Source: Priestia aryabhattai
Lineage (GTDB): Bacteria > Bacillota > Bacilli > Bacillales > Bacillaceae_H
Assembly (NCBI RefSeq): GCF_023715685.1
Contig: NZ_JAMBOQ010000014.1
Span: 1 to 49,366 of the forward strand
DNA: 49,366 bases
Reading direction: 5' to 3'
The position numbers and the translations under genes were made by a program. Of this stretch, positions 29,971 through 38,468 are shown in pieces; the stretch's first letter is position 1; each line of letters starts with the position of its first letter. Under the pieces are notes generated by a model that searched no databases, was not told where the DNA came from, and was given only the letters and a program-made list of their open reading frames with translations.

Positions 29971-30590
29971 GTTTAAACATTCAGCTCTATACAATGCTTG
30001 CGATGGTATCGATGGGAAGCGGTTTAGGTGCTTCTCTCGATACTTATCGTTACTTTGTTAATCGCTCTAAATCACGCCCATGGTTTGTATTTGTGAATGA
30101 CATATTGTTTTGGATGGTGCAAGCTCTTCTCATTTTTTATGTGTTGTTTTTGGTGAATGAAGGAGAACTGCGTTTGTATGCGTTTCTTGCTTTGTTTTGC
30201 GGCTTCGCCGCGTATCAAAGTTTATTTCAATCACTGTATTTAAAAGTATTAACATTTACTGTCTCGAGCGTATTAAGTTTATATCGAGGTGTTTTAACGC
30301 TTAGTAATATTTTTTTGGTCAAGCCTATCCGCTTCTTTATTCATATTCTACTTGTAGTCGCTTTAGGAATCTACCGAGCTGTTCATAAGCTGCTCATATT
30401 CTGTCTAAAGCTTATTTACGTACCGACGAGGTGGGTTCTTTTCGTATTTTGGAGAATGATGCCTAAACCTGTAAAACGATTTTTACATATGGGTTTTCGG
30501 TATATAGAAGGAATTTACAATCGTGCAAAGAATATGGTAATGAGAGTCGTTGCATGGGTGAACACTTTAAAAAACAAGGGGGACGACTAA
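29967..30590 (+). CDS. yabQ: Spore cortex membrane protein YabQ
   Basis: A 207-residue polytopic membrane protein. Hydrophobic segments occupy roughly residues 5-25, 40-60, 67-100 and 110-140, and the C-terminal part is basic. In B. subtilis YabQ localises to the forespore membrane and is needed for cortex formation. It overlaps yabP and lies 4 bp before divIC, so the three are probably cotranscribed, with divIC perhaps also read from another promoter not identified here. Confidence 0.92.
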   Translation: MSLNIQLYTMLAMVSMGSGLGASLDTYRYFVNRSKSRPWFVFVNDILFWMVQALLIFYVLFLVNEGELRLYAFLALFCGFAAYQSLFQSLYLKVLTFTVSSVLSLYRGVLTLSNIFLVKPIRFFIHILLVVALGIYRAVHKLLIFCLKLIYVPTRWVLFVFWRMMPKPVKRFLHMGFRYIEGIYNRAKNMVMRVVAWVNTLKNKGDD

Positions 30591-30594
30591 TTCA

Positions 30595-30966
30595 ATGAGT
30601 GCGGTACGAAAAAAAAAGGTCGCGAAGTTAAATACTGATTATAGCCATAAACAAGAGCAAATTAAACAAAATACAGATCGAAAACGTATCGGTTTAATTA
30701 GGCGTTTGACTGTTTTTGGAGTGTTGGCCTTAATCATTGGTGGATTGATGGTATCAGCTTTAATTACGCAAACCTCAGCTATTGAGAACAAAAAAGCTGA
30801 GAAGGTGAAATTAGAACAGCAGCTGACAAAATTACAAAGCAAGCAAAAACAGTTAAAAGGTGAAATCGTCAAGTTAAATGACGATGATTATATTAAAAAG
30901 ATTGCCCGCAGAGATTATTTTTTATCAGAAGACGGGGAAATTATCTTTAATGTAAAAAAAGACTAA
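30595..30966 (+). CDS. divIC: Cell division protein DivIC
   Basis: A 123-residue bitopic membrane protein (FtsB/DivIC family) of the divisome, partner of FtsL and DivIB. It has a basic cytoplasmic N terminus, one membrane segment at about residues 38-58 and an extracellular coiled coil (NKKAEKVKLEQQLTKLQSKQ) ending in the DDDYIKKIARRDYFLSEDGEI family block. Length fits B. subtilis (125). Confidence 0.96.
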   Translation: MSAVRKKKVAKLNTDYSHKQEQIKQNTDRKRIGLIRRLTVFGVLALIIGGLMVSALITQTSAIENKKAEKVKLEQQLTKLQSKQKQLKGEIVKLNDDDYIKKIARRDYFLSEDGEIIFNVKKD

Positions 30967-30978
30967 ACGTATGGTTCG

Positions 30979-31008
30979 TTGACAGTGTATTTTTGCTTTT
31001 TGTATAAT
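30979..31008 (+). promoter_or_regulatory. Sigma-A promoter of yabR
   Basis: TTGACA, 18-bp spacer, TATAAT: both boxes are consensus. About 45 bp before the yabR start. Confidence 0.88.
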
Positions 31009-31054
31009 ATAATAAATTGATTTCTTTTATCATTTAAGGAGGAGCATTTTTTTT

Positions 31055-31522
31055 ATGTCAATCGAAGTAGGCAGCAAGTTACAGGGAAAGGTAACAGGTA
31101 TTACGAACTTTGGAGCTTTTGTTGAGTTACCAGGAGGTTCAACAGGCTTGGTTCATATCAGTGAAGTAGCTGATAATTATGTAAAGGACATTAACGACCA
31201 TTTAAAAGTGGGCGACGAAGTTGAAGTCAAAGTAATTAACGTTGAGAAAGATGGTAAAATTGGTCTTTCAATTAAGAAAGCGGTAGACAAACCAGAACGT
31301 CCAGAAAGACCAGAGCGTCCTGCAAGAGCGCCACGCTCAGACCGTCCACGTGATTCACGCCCACAACGTAATAACAATCGTGGTGGCGGTAATGATTTCC
31401 GTACAAAAGAAACATTCGAACAAAAAATGAATCGTTTCTTAAAAGACAGTGAAGAACGTTTATCTTCCCTAAAACGCCATACCGAATCAAAACGCGGTGG
31501 ACGCGGTGCAAAACGCGGTTAA
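31055..31522 (+). CDS. yabR: S1-domain RNA-binding protein YabR, with extended linker
   Basis: A 155-residue protein with an S1 RNA-binding domain at residues 1-75 (GSKLQGKVTGITNFGAFVELPGG and VHISEVADNYV) and a conserved C-terminal helix FEQKMNRFLKDSEERLSSLKRHTESKRGGRGAKRG. Between them, about residues 78-115 are a low-complexity linker of RPE/RP repeats and Asn/Gly, roughly 27 residues longer than in B. subtilis YabR (128). The S1 part resembles polynucleotide phosphorylase/GSP13-like ribosome-associated proteins. Function in the cell is not established. It has its own strong promoter and terminator. Confidence 0.94.
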   Translation: MSIEVGSKLQGKVTGITNFGAFVELPGGSTGLVHISEVADNYVKDINDHLKVGDEVEVKVINVEKDGKIGLSIKKAVDKPERPERPERPARAPRSDRPRDSRPQRNNNRGGGNDFRTKETFEQKMNRFLKDSEERLSSLKRHTESKRGGRGAKRG

Positions 31523-31557
31523 CTTGCTGCTTATATCAAATAGATAGCGAGTTTTTG

Positions 31558-31590
31558 AAAAGCACCTTTTATCTAAAAGGTGCTTTTTTT
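31558..31590 (+). terminator. yabR terminator
   Basis: AAAAGCACCTTTT, loop ATCT, AAAAGGTGCTTTT followed by TTT. Confidence 0.93.
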
Positions 31591-31610
31591 ATATGTAAAA
31601 AAAGAGTAGA

Positions 31611-31641
31611 AAAAAAGCATGTACTGTTGTACATGCTTTTT
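31611..31641 (-). terminator. tRNA operon terminator
   Basis: AAAAAGCATGTAC / GTACATGCTTTTT with a 4-nt loop. Read on the minus strand it lies 3 nt past tRNA-Glu and ends in T residues. Confidence 0.88.
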
Positions 31642-31643
31642 GA

Positions 31644-31715
31644 TGACCCGTACGGGATTCGAACCCGTGTTACCGCCGTGAAAGGGCGGTGTCTTAACCG
31701 CTTGACCAACGGGCC
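31644..31715 (-). tRNA. tRNA-Glu (anticodon TTC)
   Basis: 72 nt on the minus strand, starting GGCCCGT and ending ACGGGTC plus discriminator A. The anticodon arm CCGCC-CTTTCAC-GGCGG carries TTC, and the T loop reads TTCGAAT. The 3' CCA is not encoded, so it must be added after transcription. It follows tRNA-Met in the same small operon. Confidence 0.97.
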
Positions 31716-31725
31716 GTTATTCGAG

Positions 31726-31799
31726 TAGCGGCGGAGGGGATCGAACCCCCGACCTCACGGGTATGAACCGTACGCTCTAGCCAGCTGAGCTACACCGCC
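31726..31799 (-). tRNA. tRNA-Met (anticodon CAT, elongator type)
   Basis: 74 nt on the minus strand, acceptor GGCGGTG with CGCCGCT plus discriminator A, anticodon arm TACGG-TTCATAC-CCGTG giving CAT, T loop TTCGATC. The first pair is G-U rather than the unpaired C-A of the initiator, so it is read as elongator tRNA-Met; a lysidine tRNA-Ile is less likely but shares the CAT. CCA is not encoded. Confidence 0.93.
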
Positions 31800-31827
31800 A
31801 TTATACGTTCTCTAAAAGACATTTATA

Positions 31828-31856
31828 ATAATATAAAAAAGCAGGGTTATTGTCAA
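31828..31856 (-). promoter_or_regulatory. tRNA-Met/tRNA-Glu promoter
   Basis: On the minus strand TTGACA, 17-bp spacer, TATTAT, about 30 bp before tRNA-Met. It points away from spoIIE. Confidence 0.9.
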
Positions 31857-32012
31857 TAACTTTTTTGTTATTTTTATAGACTTTTATTTGCTTTTAAAAA
31901 AGAATGATGAGTATAGGCTTTCTCTGACACGAACAGTATCTCTGATATTTTTTAAATCGCCATGTAAGATTGTACATCTTTTTGTATAGTTTTCAATATA
32001 ATACTAGAAAAT

Positions 32013-32078
32013 AGTCGAACGATTATAGGTATTTTGCTAGTCCGTTTGACAAAATTTCACCTTTCGCCGCGATATAAT
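32013..32078 (+). promoter_or_regulatory. spoIIE promoter, Spo0A-activated class
   Basis: TTGACA (32046-32051) and TATAAT (32073-32078) are both consensus but separated by 21 bp, the hallmark of spoIIE/spoIIG promoters that need phosphorylated Spo0A. Spo0A-box-like sites are AGTCGAA (32013-32019, 6/7) and, inverted, TTCGCCG (32064-32070, 6/7). Confidence 0.85.
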
Positions 32079-32111
32079 AACGAATAAGTATAATTAGCGG
32101 GTGGTGGGAGA

Positions 32112-34589
32112 ATGCAAAAGACGGAAAGAGATTTTGCAAGTCCAACAACAGAGGCGGTATTTAATCGAACTAGATTAGAAATGTCCCGTGTATTTACAAA
32201 GGCGGGCATGAAAACGGAAAAGGTGTTATTTCAATGGGGATTGTTGCTGCTAGTCGTAGGCTTTTTATTAGGACGAGCGTTAATTTTAATGAAAATCATG
32301 CCATTTGCTTTACCATTCTTTGCGGCTGTAATGGCTATAAAGAAAGAAAAAGCACCGTTAGCAAGCTTAGCCGTATTGGCAGGGGCATTTAGTGTTTCGA
32401 TTCAAAATGGAGGCACCGTATTTGCTACATTATTTGTTTTCTTACTGATTCATCGATTTAGCGGCATGCTGACGATAGATCCGTTAAAGAAGTTACCGTT
32501 CACTGTATTTATCGCGATGTTACTTACAAAACTAACTATTTTTTATGTGTTTACCAAGGAATTCACCATGTATGATTTTACATTTGTGGCAGTAGAAGCA
32601 GGATTGAGCTTCATTTTAACCATGATTTTCTTGCAAAGCGTGCCCTTAATTTCATACCGAAAGCGAAAACAATCGTTAAAAACAGAAGAAGTGATTTCTC
32701 TTATTATTTTGTTGGCATCTGTTATGACGGGGACAATAGGGTGGATGATTTACGGTCTTTCGGCTGAACATATATTGTCTCGTTACTTAGTATTAGTTTT
32801 TGCGTTTGTATCAGGACCTACGATAGGAGCGACGGTAGGGGTCGTAACCGGTTTAATTTTAAGTTTCGCGAATGTTTCTAGTTTGTACGAAATGAGTTTA
32901 CTCGCTTTTTCTGGCTTGCTTGGAGGACTTTTAAAAGACGGTAAAAAGCTAGGGGCAGCTCTTGGGTTGGTTGTTGGTTCATTGCTAATTGGCCTATATG
33001 CTCAGGCAGATCAAGGGTTGACGACTAATTTGTATGAATCACTGACGGCCGTTGTCCTATTTTTATTAACCCCATCTTTTGTTTTGAAAAACTTAAGTAA
33101 ATTAGTACCAGGGACATCTGAAAATATGCTTGAACAACAGCAGTACGTGCGTAAGATTCGAGATGTAACAGCGAATCGCGTAGAACAGTTCTCGAATGTT
33201 TTTCAAGCACTTTCCAAAAGTTTTACGCAAAATGGATTTTATGATGAAAAGCCAAGTGCGGATAAAGAAGTTGATTATTTTTTAAGCAGCGTTACCGAAA
33301 GGACGTGCCAATTTTGTTTTAAAAAAGAACAATGTTGGGCACAGCAGTTTGATACAACCTATGAATATATGAAGGAAATTATGCTTGAAGTTGACAATGG
33401 CACTCTTGAGCAAAATCCAAGGCTAATTCGAGAAATGGACAAACATTGTGTGAAATCGAAAAAAGTCATCGATGTGATTGAGCATGAACTTACGTATTTT
33501 AAAGCCAATCAGCACTTAAAAGCGCAAATTCAAGAAAGTAGAAGGATTGTAGCAGAACAGCTTCACGGTGTTTCTGAAGTCATGGGCAATTTTGCAAAAG
33601 AAATTAAGCGAGAGCGCGAAAATTTAAATGTACAAGAAGAACAGATTTTAGAAGCTCTTCGTAACTTTGGGATGGAAATCAATCAAATTGAAATTTATAG
33701 CCTGGAACCTGGAAATGTAGATATTGAAATGTGGGTGCCATATTGTCACGGAAGAGGAGAATGCGAGAAGATTATTGCGCCAATGCTTACAGATATTTTA
33801 GGTGAAAGTATTGTAGTAAAGAACGAAGAATGTGCTAAATATCCTCAAGGCTATTGCCACGTTTCGTTTGGCTGTACAAAAGCATACGTTGTTGATACAG
33901 GCGTAGCACATGCAGCTAAAGGTGGAGGGTTTGTATCCGGTGACAGCTATTCTATGATTGAGCTAAACGCCGGTAAGTATGCACTAGCTATTAGTGATGG
34001 TATGGGGAATGGAGAGCGTGCCCACTATGAAAGTAGCGAAACGCTTCAGCTGTTAAAACAAATTTTACAAACAGGAATAGAAGAGACAATTGCAATTAAA
34101 TCGATTAACTCTATTTTATCGCTGCGTACAAACGATGAGATCTTTTCTACCTTAGATTTAGCGATGATTGATTTACAAGATGCCAATGTAAACTTCTTGA
34201 AAATCGGTTCTACGCCAAGCTTCATCAAACGTGGAGATAAGGTTATTAAAATACAGGCAAGCAATTTGCCAATGGGCATTATTGAAGAATTTGAAGTAGA
34301 TGTTGTGAATGAACAAATGAAGGCGGAAGATTTATTAATTATGATGAGTGACGGCGTATTCGAAGGACCAAAGCACGTTGAGAACTACGAAATGTGGATG
34401 AAGCGAAAAATTGGCGAGCTTCAAACAAACGATCCACAAGAAATTGCAGACTTAATTATGGAAGAAGTTATTCGAACAAAATCAGGTTTAATTGAAGATG
34501 ATATGACGGTAGTTGTGGCAAAACTTCAGCACAATACCCCGAAATGGTCATCGATTCCTTCTTACGCTTATCGTAAAAAAGCACAATAG
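32112..34589 (+). CDS. spoIIE: Stage II sporulation protein E, PP2C phosphatase
   Basis: An 825-residue bifunctional protein (B. subtilis 827). The N-terminal third (about 50-330) holds some ten transmembrane helices, followed by an FtsZ-interacting region with a CxxCxxxxxCW segment, and a C-terminal PP2C phosphatase domain with the metal-binding DGMGNG at 629-634 and the MMSDGVFEGP and EDDMTVVV motifs. It helps place FtsZ at the polar septum and dephosphorylates SpoIIAA to release sigma-F. The ATG lies behind GGTGGGAG. Its promoter has the expected Spo0A-type 21-bp spacing. Confidence 0.98.
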   Translation: MQKTERDFASPTTEAVFNRTRLEMSRVFTKAGMKTEKVLFQWGLLLLVVGFLLGRALILMKIMPFALPFFAAVMAIKKEKAPLASLAVLAGAFSVSIQNGGTVFATLFVFLLIHRFSGMLTIDPLKKLPFTVFIAMLLTKLTIFYVFTKEFTMYDFTFVAVEAGLSFILTMIFLQSVPLISYRKRKQSLKTEEVISLIILLASVMTGTIGWMIYGLSAEHILSRYLVLVFAFVSGPTIGATVGVVTGLILSFANVSSLYEMSLLAFSGLLGGLLKDGKKLGAALGLVVGSLLIGLYAQADQGLTTNLYESLTAVVLFLLTPSFVLKNLSKLVPGTSENMLEQQQYVRKIRDVTANRVEQFSNVFQALSKSFTQNGFYDEKPSADKEVDYFLSSVTERTCQFCFKKEQCWAQQFDTTYEYMKEIMLEVDNGTLEQNPRLIREMDKHCVKSKKVIDVIEHELTYFKANQHLKAQIQESRRIVAEQLHGVSEVMGNFAKEIKRERENLNVQEEQILEALRNFGMEINQIEIYSLEPGNVDIEMWVPYCHGRGECEKIIAPMLTDILGESIVVKNEECAKYPQGYCHVSFGCTKAYVVDTGVAHAAKGGGFVSGDSYSMIELNAGKYALAISDGMGNGERAHYESSETLQLLKQILQTGIEETIAIKSINSILSLRTNDEIFSTLDLAMIDLQDANVNFLKIGSTPSFIKRGDKVIKIQASNLPMGIIEEFEVDVVNEQMKAEDLLIMMSDGVFEGPKHVENYEMWMKRKIGELQTNDPQEIADLIMEEVIRTKSGLIEDDMTVVVAKLQHNTPKWSSIPSYAYRKKAQ

Positions 34590-34609
34590 TTAGATAGAAG
34601 TATATTTTA

Positions 34610-34660
34610 TCTCCTCCTCGTCTATCATGTTAATACTGATAATGAGGAGGGGATTTTTTT
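34610..34660 (+). terminator. spoIIE terminator-like hairpin covering the yabS ribosome binding site
   Basis: TCTCCTCCTC (34610-34619) pairs with GAGGAGGGGA (34644-34653) over ten bases (one G-U); TATCA and TGATA can pair inside the loop. Seven T residues follow and run right up to the yabS ATG at 34661. The 3' arm is also the only ribosome binding site for yabS. Confidence 0.7.
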
Positions 34661-35401
34661 ATGAAAAAAGGTACATTGAAACAGATGTTGGTAATTACAG
34701 ACGGTGGTTCGAATACAGGTGAAGACCCGGTAGCAATGGCAGCGCTAGCTAAGGAACAAGGGATTAGTGTAAACGTTATTGGTGTGATGGAAGAGGACAC
34801 AATTGATGAGCAAAGCACTAATGAAATAGAAGGCATTGCCATGTCAGGCGGTGGCGTGAGTCAAATTGTTTACGTAAAACAGCTGTCTCAAACTGTTCAA
34901 ATGGTTACAAGGCAGGCAATGACGCAAACACTTCAAGGCGTTGTAAATAAAGAACTTCAACAAATTCTAGGTTCCTCTAATTCAAGATTAGAAGAGTTAT
35001 CTCCTGAGAAGCGAGGAGAAATCATGGAAGTTGTCGATGAACTTGGCGAAACGGTTGACTTAGAGATTCTTATTTTAGTTGACATGAGCGGAAGTATGAA
35101 AAATAAGCTTCCTACTGTAAAGGAGTCACTGTTAGACTTGTCGTTAAGCTTGAATGCTCGTATGGGGCATAATCAATTTTCAATCTTTTTATTTCCTGGG
35201 AAAAAGAAAGATGTAGAGAAGCTAATGGACTGGAATCCAAGATTAGAGTCGCTTTCAACGATTTTTCCTAAACTAACAGCAGGAGGTATTACGCCTACTG
35301 GACCGGCTATCAAAGAGGCTACTCATTATTTCACCAAAAAGCGCTCATTGAGAGGGTTGTTAAAAAATAATGAACAATACATTGAAGAATCAGGTATGTA
35401 A
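34661..35401 (+). CDS. yabS: VWA-domain protein YabS
   Basis: A 246-residue protein (B. subtilis YabS 245) with an N-terminal MLVITDGGSNTGEDPVAMAALAKEQGI half and a second part containing the MIDAS metal motif DMSGS at residues 141-145, with ITPTGPAI later. B. subtilis yabS is a sigma-E gene of unknown function, next to the kinase gene yabT. The 3' end overlaps yabT by 32 bp. Its ribosome binding site is the 3' arm of a strong hairpin. A sigma-E promoter was looked for but not clearly found. Confidence 0.92.
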   Translation: MKKGTLKQMLVITDGGSNTGEDPVAMAALAKEQGISVNVIGVMEEDTIDEQSTNEIEGIAMSGGGVSQIVYVKQLSQTVQMVTRQAMTQTLQGVVNKELQQILGSSNSRLEELSPEKRGEIMEVVDELGETVDLEILILVDMSGSMKNKLPTVKESLLDLSLSLNARMGHNQFSIFLFPGKKKDVEKLMDWNPRLESLSTIFPKLTAGGITPTGPAIKEATHYFTKKRSLRGLLKNNEQYIEESGM

Positions 35402-36335
35402 CCTATCTCCGGGAACAGAAATTCAAGGAAAATGGCATCACGTCCATTATAAAATTCTTGAGAAATTAGGCGTGGGGGCAACTGGAGTTGTCTATTTAGT
35501 TCAATTAGTAAACGGAACGCTAGCGGCGTTAAAAATAAGCTTTTCCAACATGTCCGTTACAGCAGAAGTGAATGTATTAAAAAAGTTGTCTCAAGTCAAA
35601 GACAAAGTGTTAGGACCGCGCTTACTTGATGTAGATGATTGGAGCTATGGCCCTCACGCTCTTTCTTTCTATGTAATGGAATATGTGAAAGGGCAGCCTC
35701 TCCTTTCTTTTATCTCATCAAGAGGGACAGAATGGCTGCAAGTATTTGCAAGTCAACTCTTAACAGACTTAGAAAATCTTCATGAAGAAGGCTGGGTATT
35801 TGGTGATTTAAAACCAGAAAACCTGGTCGTAACATCTAACCCCGTAAAAGTTCGATGGATTGACGTCGGAGGAACAACTCTGCAAGGGCGTTCAATAAAA
35901 GAATTTACTGACTTTTATGATCGAGCGCACTGGGGGCTTGGCTCCCGAAAAGCAGAACCAACCTATGATTTGTTTGCCGTATCTATGGTTTTGATTCACG
36001 CAGCTTATGGCAAGCGGATTAATAAAACAGACAAACCGGCTGAACAATTAAAACAATTTATATTAACAACAAAGCAGTTAGAACCTTTCGGGGACGTTTT
36101 GTATCAAGCGGTTACGGGAAAGTATAAGTCAGCTAAAGAAATGAAAACAGAGGTGTTATCGGTTGAAAAAAGAAGAGGGGCAAAAAGTAGAGGAACAAAG
36201 CCTCAAAACGTTCGTCAACCGTCTGCTCCTCGTGTTAAAGTAAAGAAGAAGCGTTCTCACGTGTTAGAGACGCTACTACTTTGTACGTCTGTAATGTTGA
36301 TTTATATTTTGTACCTATTTATTCAAGTGCTATAA
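35370..36335 (+). CDS. yabT: Membrane-anchored Ser/Thr kinase YabT
   Basis: A 321-residue Hanks-type kinase. The glycine loop LGVGATGVVYL, the Lys in ALKIS, the catalytic FGDLKPEN (Asp146, Lys148) and the WIDVGG equivalent of DFG are present. Residues 265-295 are very basic, the region that in B. subtilis YabT binds DNA, and a single membrane helix lies at the C terminus (about 298-320). YabT acts in early sporulation, phosphorylating RecA. No extracellular sensor domain exists. It starts inside yabS, so the two are translationally coupled. Confidence 0.95.
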   Translation: MNNTLKNQVCNLSPGTEIQGKWHHVHYKILEKLGVGATGVVYLVQLVNGTLAALKISFSNMSVTAEVNVLKKLSQVKDKVLGPRLLDVDDWSYGPHALSFYVMEYVKGQPLLSFISSRGTEWLQVFASQLLTDLENLHEEGWVFGDLKPENLVVTSNPVKVRWIDVGGTTLQGRSIKEFTDFYDRAHWGLGSRKAEPTYDLFAVSMVLIHAAYGKRINKTDKPAEQLKQFILTTKQLEPFGDVLYQAVTGKYKSAKEMKTEVLSVEKRRGAKSRGTKPQNVRQPSAPRVKVKKKRSHVLETLLLCTSVMLIYILYLFIQVL

Positions 36336-36431
36336 AGTTTGGAGAAATTGTGAAACTTTCCTTATAGTCATTCGTATAAAGTAAATTAATGATACATTAT
36401 TGCGTGTACATTATAAGGATGAGTCATTCCT

Positions 36432-37808
36432 ATGGAAAAGCAAGTGAACAATTTTATGACAAAACATCAGTTATTATCCGCAGGCTCTACGGTAGTTGTA
36501 GGTATTTCTGGTGGTCCTGATTCTTTAGCGCTGCTGCATTTCTTATGGAGTCTGAAAGAGCAAAAATCTCTAACGATTATTGCTGCTCATGTTGATCATA
36601 TGTTCCGGGGCAAAGAGTCAAAGCAAGATATGGAATATGTGCAGAACTACTGCAAACAATTGAATATTAAATGTGAGGCGAAGCAGATTGATGTTACTTC
36701 TTATCAGAAGGAAAGAAAGTTATCTTCTCAAGTAGCTGCCAGAGAATGCCGCTATACATTTTTTACTCATGTTATGAAGAAACACAAAGCAAATCTTCTT
36801 GCATTAGGACATCACGGAGATGACCAGGTTGAAACGATGTTAATGCGAATGGTCCGAGGTAGTACGATGAATGGATACGCAGGGATGCAGCCCAAGCGGC
36901 CATATGGGGATGGATTTATTATTAGGCCATTCCTAGCCGTAACGAAAGAAGAAATCAATCGCTACTGTGAGCTATATGGGCTTACACCTCGGATTGATCC
37001 GAGTAATGAGAAAGACTCGTACACGAGAAATCGGTTTCGTCATTACGTTTTGCCATTTTTAAAGCAAGAAAACGCCACTGTACATGAAAAATTTCAACAA
37101 TTTAGCGAGAACTTGCACGAAGATCAAGCATACTTAGAGGAATTAACGACCGATGTGATGAATAAAGTAATGAGAAAGAAATTGAAAAATGAAATTCTCA
37201 TTGATAGAGATTGTTTTCTAAGGATACGCAAGCCTTTACAAAGGCGTGGTATTCAACTAATATTAAACTATCTCTATAAAGAAATTCCTCCAACCCTTTC
37301 TTCAGCGCATGTTGACACGTTAGTGGGATTTTGTAAAAGTGAAAAACCGTCTGGGGCGCTTGATTTTCCAAATGGTTTACGCATTATTCGATCTTACAAC
37401 GACTGTCTTTTCACCTTTAATGAGGGGAACATCGAGCCATATGAATTTATTGTTCCGATTCCAGGGGTCGTTGAGCTTCCAAATGGTCACCAGCTTATTT
37501 GTGAAATACATAATAAAGTCGAAGATATAAAAGGAAACGATGTTTTTCTTTTAGATGAAGCTCACGATTTAAAATCATTAAAGGTAAGGACACGAAAAAA
37601 TGGCGATAAAATGCGAGTAAAGGGCATGAAGGGACATAAAAAAGTAAAGGATATTTTTATCGATGAAAAAATCCCTTTACACTTCAGAGATCATTGGCCG
37701 GTAGTGGAAGATAGCCAAGGAACTATTTTGTGGCTACCTGGTTTGAAAAAATCTGCTTATGAACTGCATACACATAAGTCCAGATATGTTATTTTATACT
37801 ATAAGTAG
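36432..37808 (+). CDS. tilS: tRNA(Ile)-lysidine synthetase
   Basis: Converts C34 of tRNA-Ile(CAT) to lysidine so that it reads AUA. The 458-residue protein has the PP-loop SGGPDS at residues 26-31, GHHGDDQVETMLMR, the RPFL segment and SRNRFRH-like TRNRFRHYVLP block, and C-terminal TilS domains. It starts behind ATAAGGATG and is followed 27 bp later by hprT, with which it is fused or coupled in many Firmicutes. Confidence 0.97.
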   Translation: MEKQVNNFMTKHQLLSAGSTVVVGISGGPDSLALLHFLWSLKEQKSLTIIAAHVDHMFRGKESKQDMEYVQNYCKQLNIKCEAKQIDVTSYQKERKLSSQVAARECRYTFFTHVMKKHKANLLALGHHGDDQVETMLMRMVRGSTMNGYAGMQPKRPYGDGFIIRPFLAVTKEEINRYCELYGLTPRIDPSNEKDSYTRNRFRHYVLPFLKQENATVHEKFQQFSENLHEDQAYLEELTTDVMNKVMRKKLKNEILIDRDCFLRIRKPLQRRGIQLILNYLYKEIPPTLSSAHVDTLVGFCKSEKPSGALDFPNGLRIIRSYNDCLFTFNEGNIEPYEFIVPIPGVVELPNGHQLICEIHNKVEDIKGNDVFLLDEAHDLKSLKVRTRKNGDKMRVKGMKGHKKVKDIFIDEKIPLHFRDHWPVVEDSQGTILWLPGLKKSAYELHTHKSRYVILYYK

Positions 37809-37835
37809 CGAAAACTTCTAGGAGGCAAGTAAGGA

Positions 37836-38375
37836 ATGAAGCAGGATATTCAAGAAATTTTGATTTCAGAAGAAGAAATACAACAGAAAGTAAAAGAATT
37901 GGGTAAGCTATTATCTGAGGAATACGCTGACCGTTTTCCTTTGGTAATTGGTGTATTAAAAGGTGCTATGCCTTTCATGTCTGATCTAATTAAGCGTGTT
38001 GATACATATTTAGAAATGGATTTTATGGATGTATCAAGTTATGGCAATGAGATGGTTTCTTCTGGTGAAGTAAAAATCCTAAAAGATTTAGATACATCAG
38101 TGGAAGGTCGAGACATTCTTATCTTAGAGGATATTATCGACAGCGGCTTAACACTTAGCTATCTTGTAGAGCTATTCAAGTACCGTAAAGCTAAGTCAAT
38201 TAAGATTGTCACACTCTTAGACAAACCAACAGGTCGTAAAGCAGCTATTAAAGCAGATTACGTTGGATTTGAAGTACCTGATGCATTCGTAGTAGGGTAT
38301 GGATTAGATTATCAAGAAAAATATCGTAACCTGCCGTATATTGGGGTTCTTAAACCGCAAGTATATAGCAATTAA
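37836..38375 (+). CDS. hprT: Hypoxanthine-guanine phosphoribosyltransferase
   Basis: Salvages hypoxanthine and guanine with PRPP. The 179-residue enzyme (B. subtilis 180) has the PRPP loop [10 protein letters not shown], the [13 protein letters not shown] segment, the flexible-loop SSYGNE, and the [19 protein letters not shown] terminus. Its start follows TAGGAGG. The conserved tilS-hprT-ftsH order is kept; in B. subtilis HprT and TilS interact and can regulate ftsH, which is known biology rather than seen here. Confidence 0.98.
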   Translation: MKQDIQEILISEEEIQQKVKELGKLLSEEYADRFPLVIGVLKGAMPFMSDLIKRVDTYLEMDFMDVSSYGNEMVSSGEVKILKDLDTSVEGRDILILEDIIDSGLTLSYLVELFKYRKAKSIKIVTLLDKPTGRKAAIKADYVGFEVPDAFVVGYGLDYQEKYRNLPYIGVLKPQVYSN

Positions 38376-38468
38376 TAAGCACATATCCAAGTGCAATTTA
38401 TTGGATAGGATAAATGTTCTATGTTAGTATTGAATACAGTATTTGTTTATCGTGGGAGGAGGTAAGAA

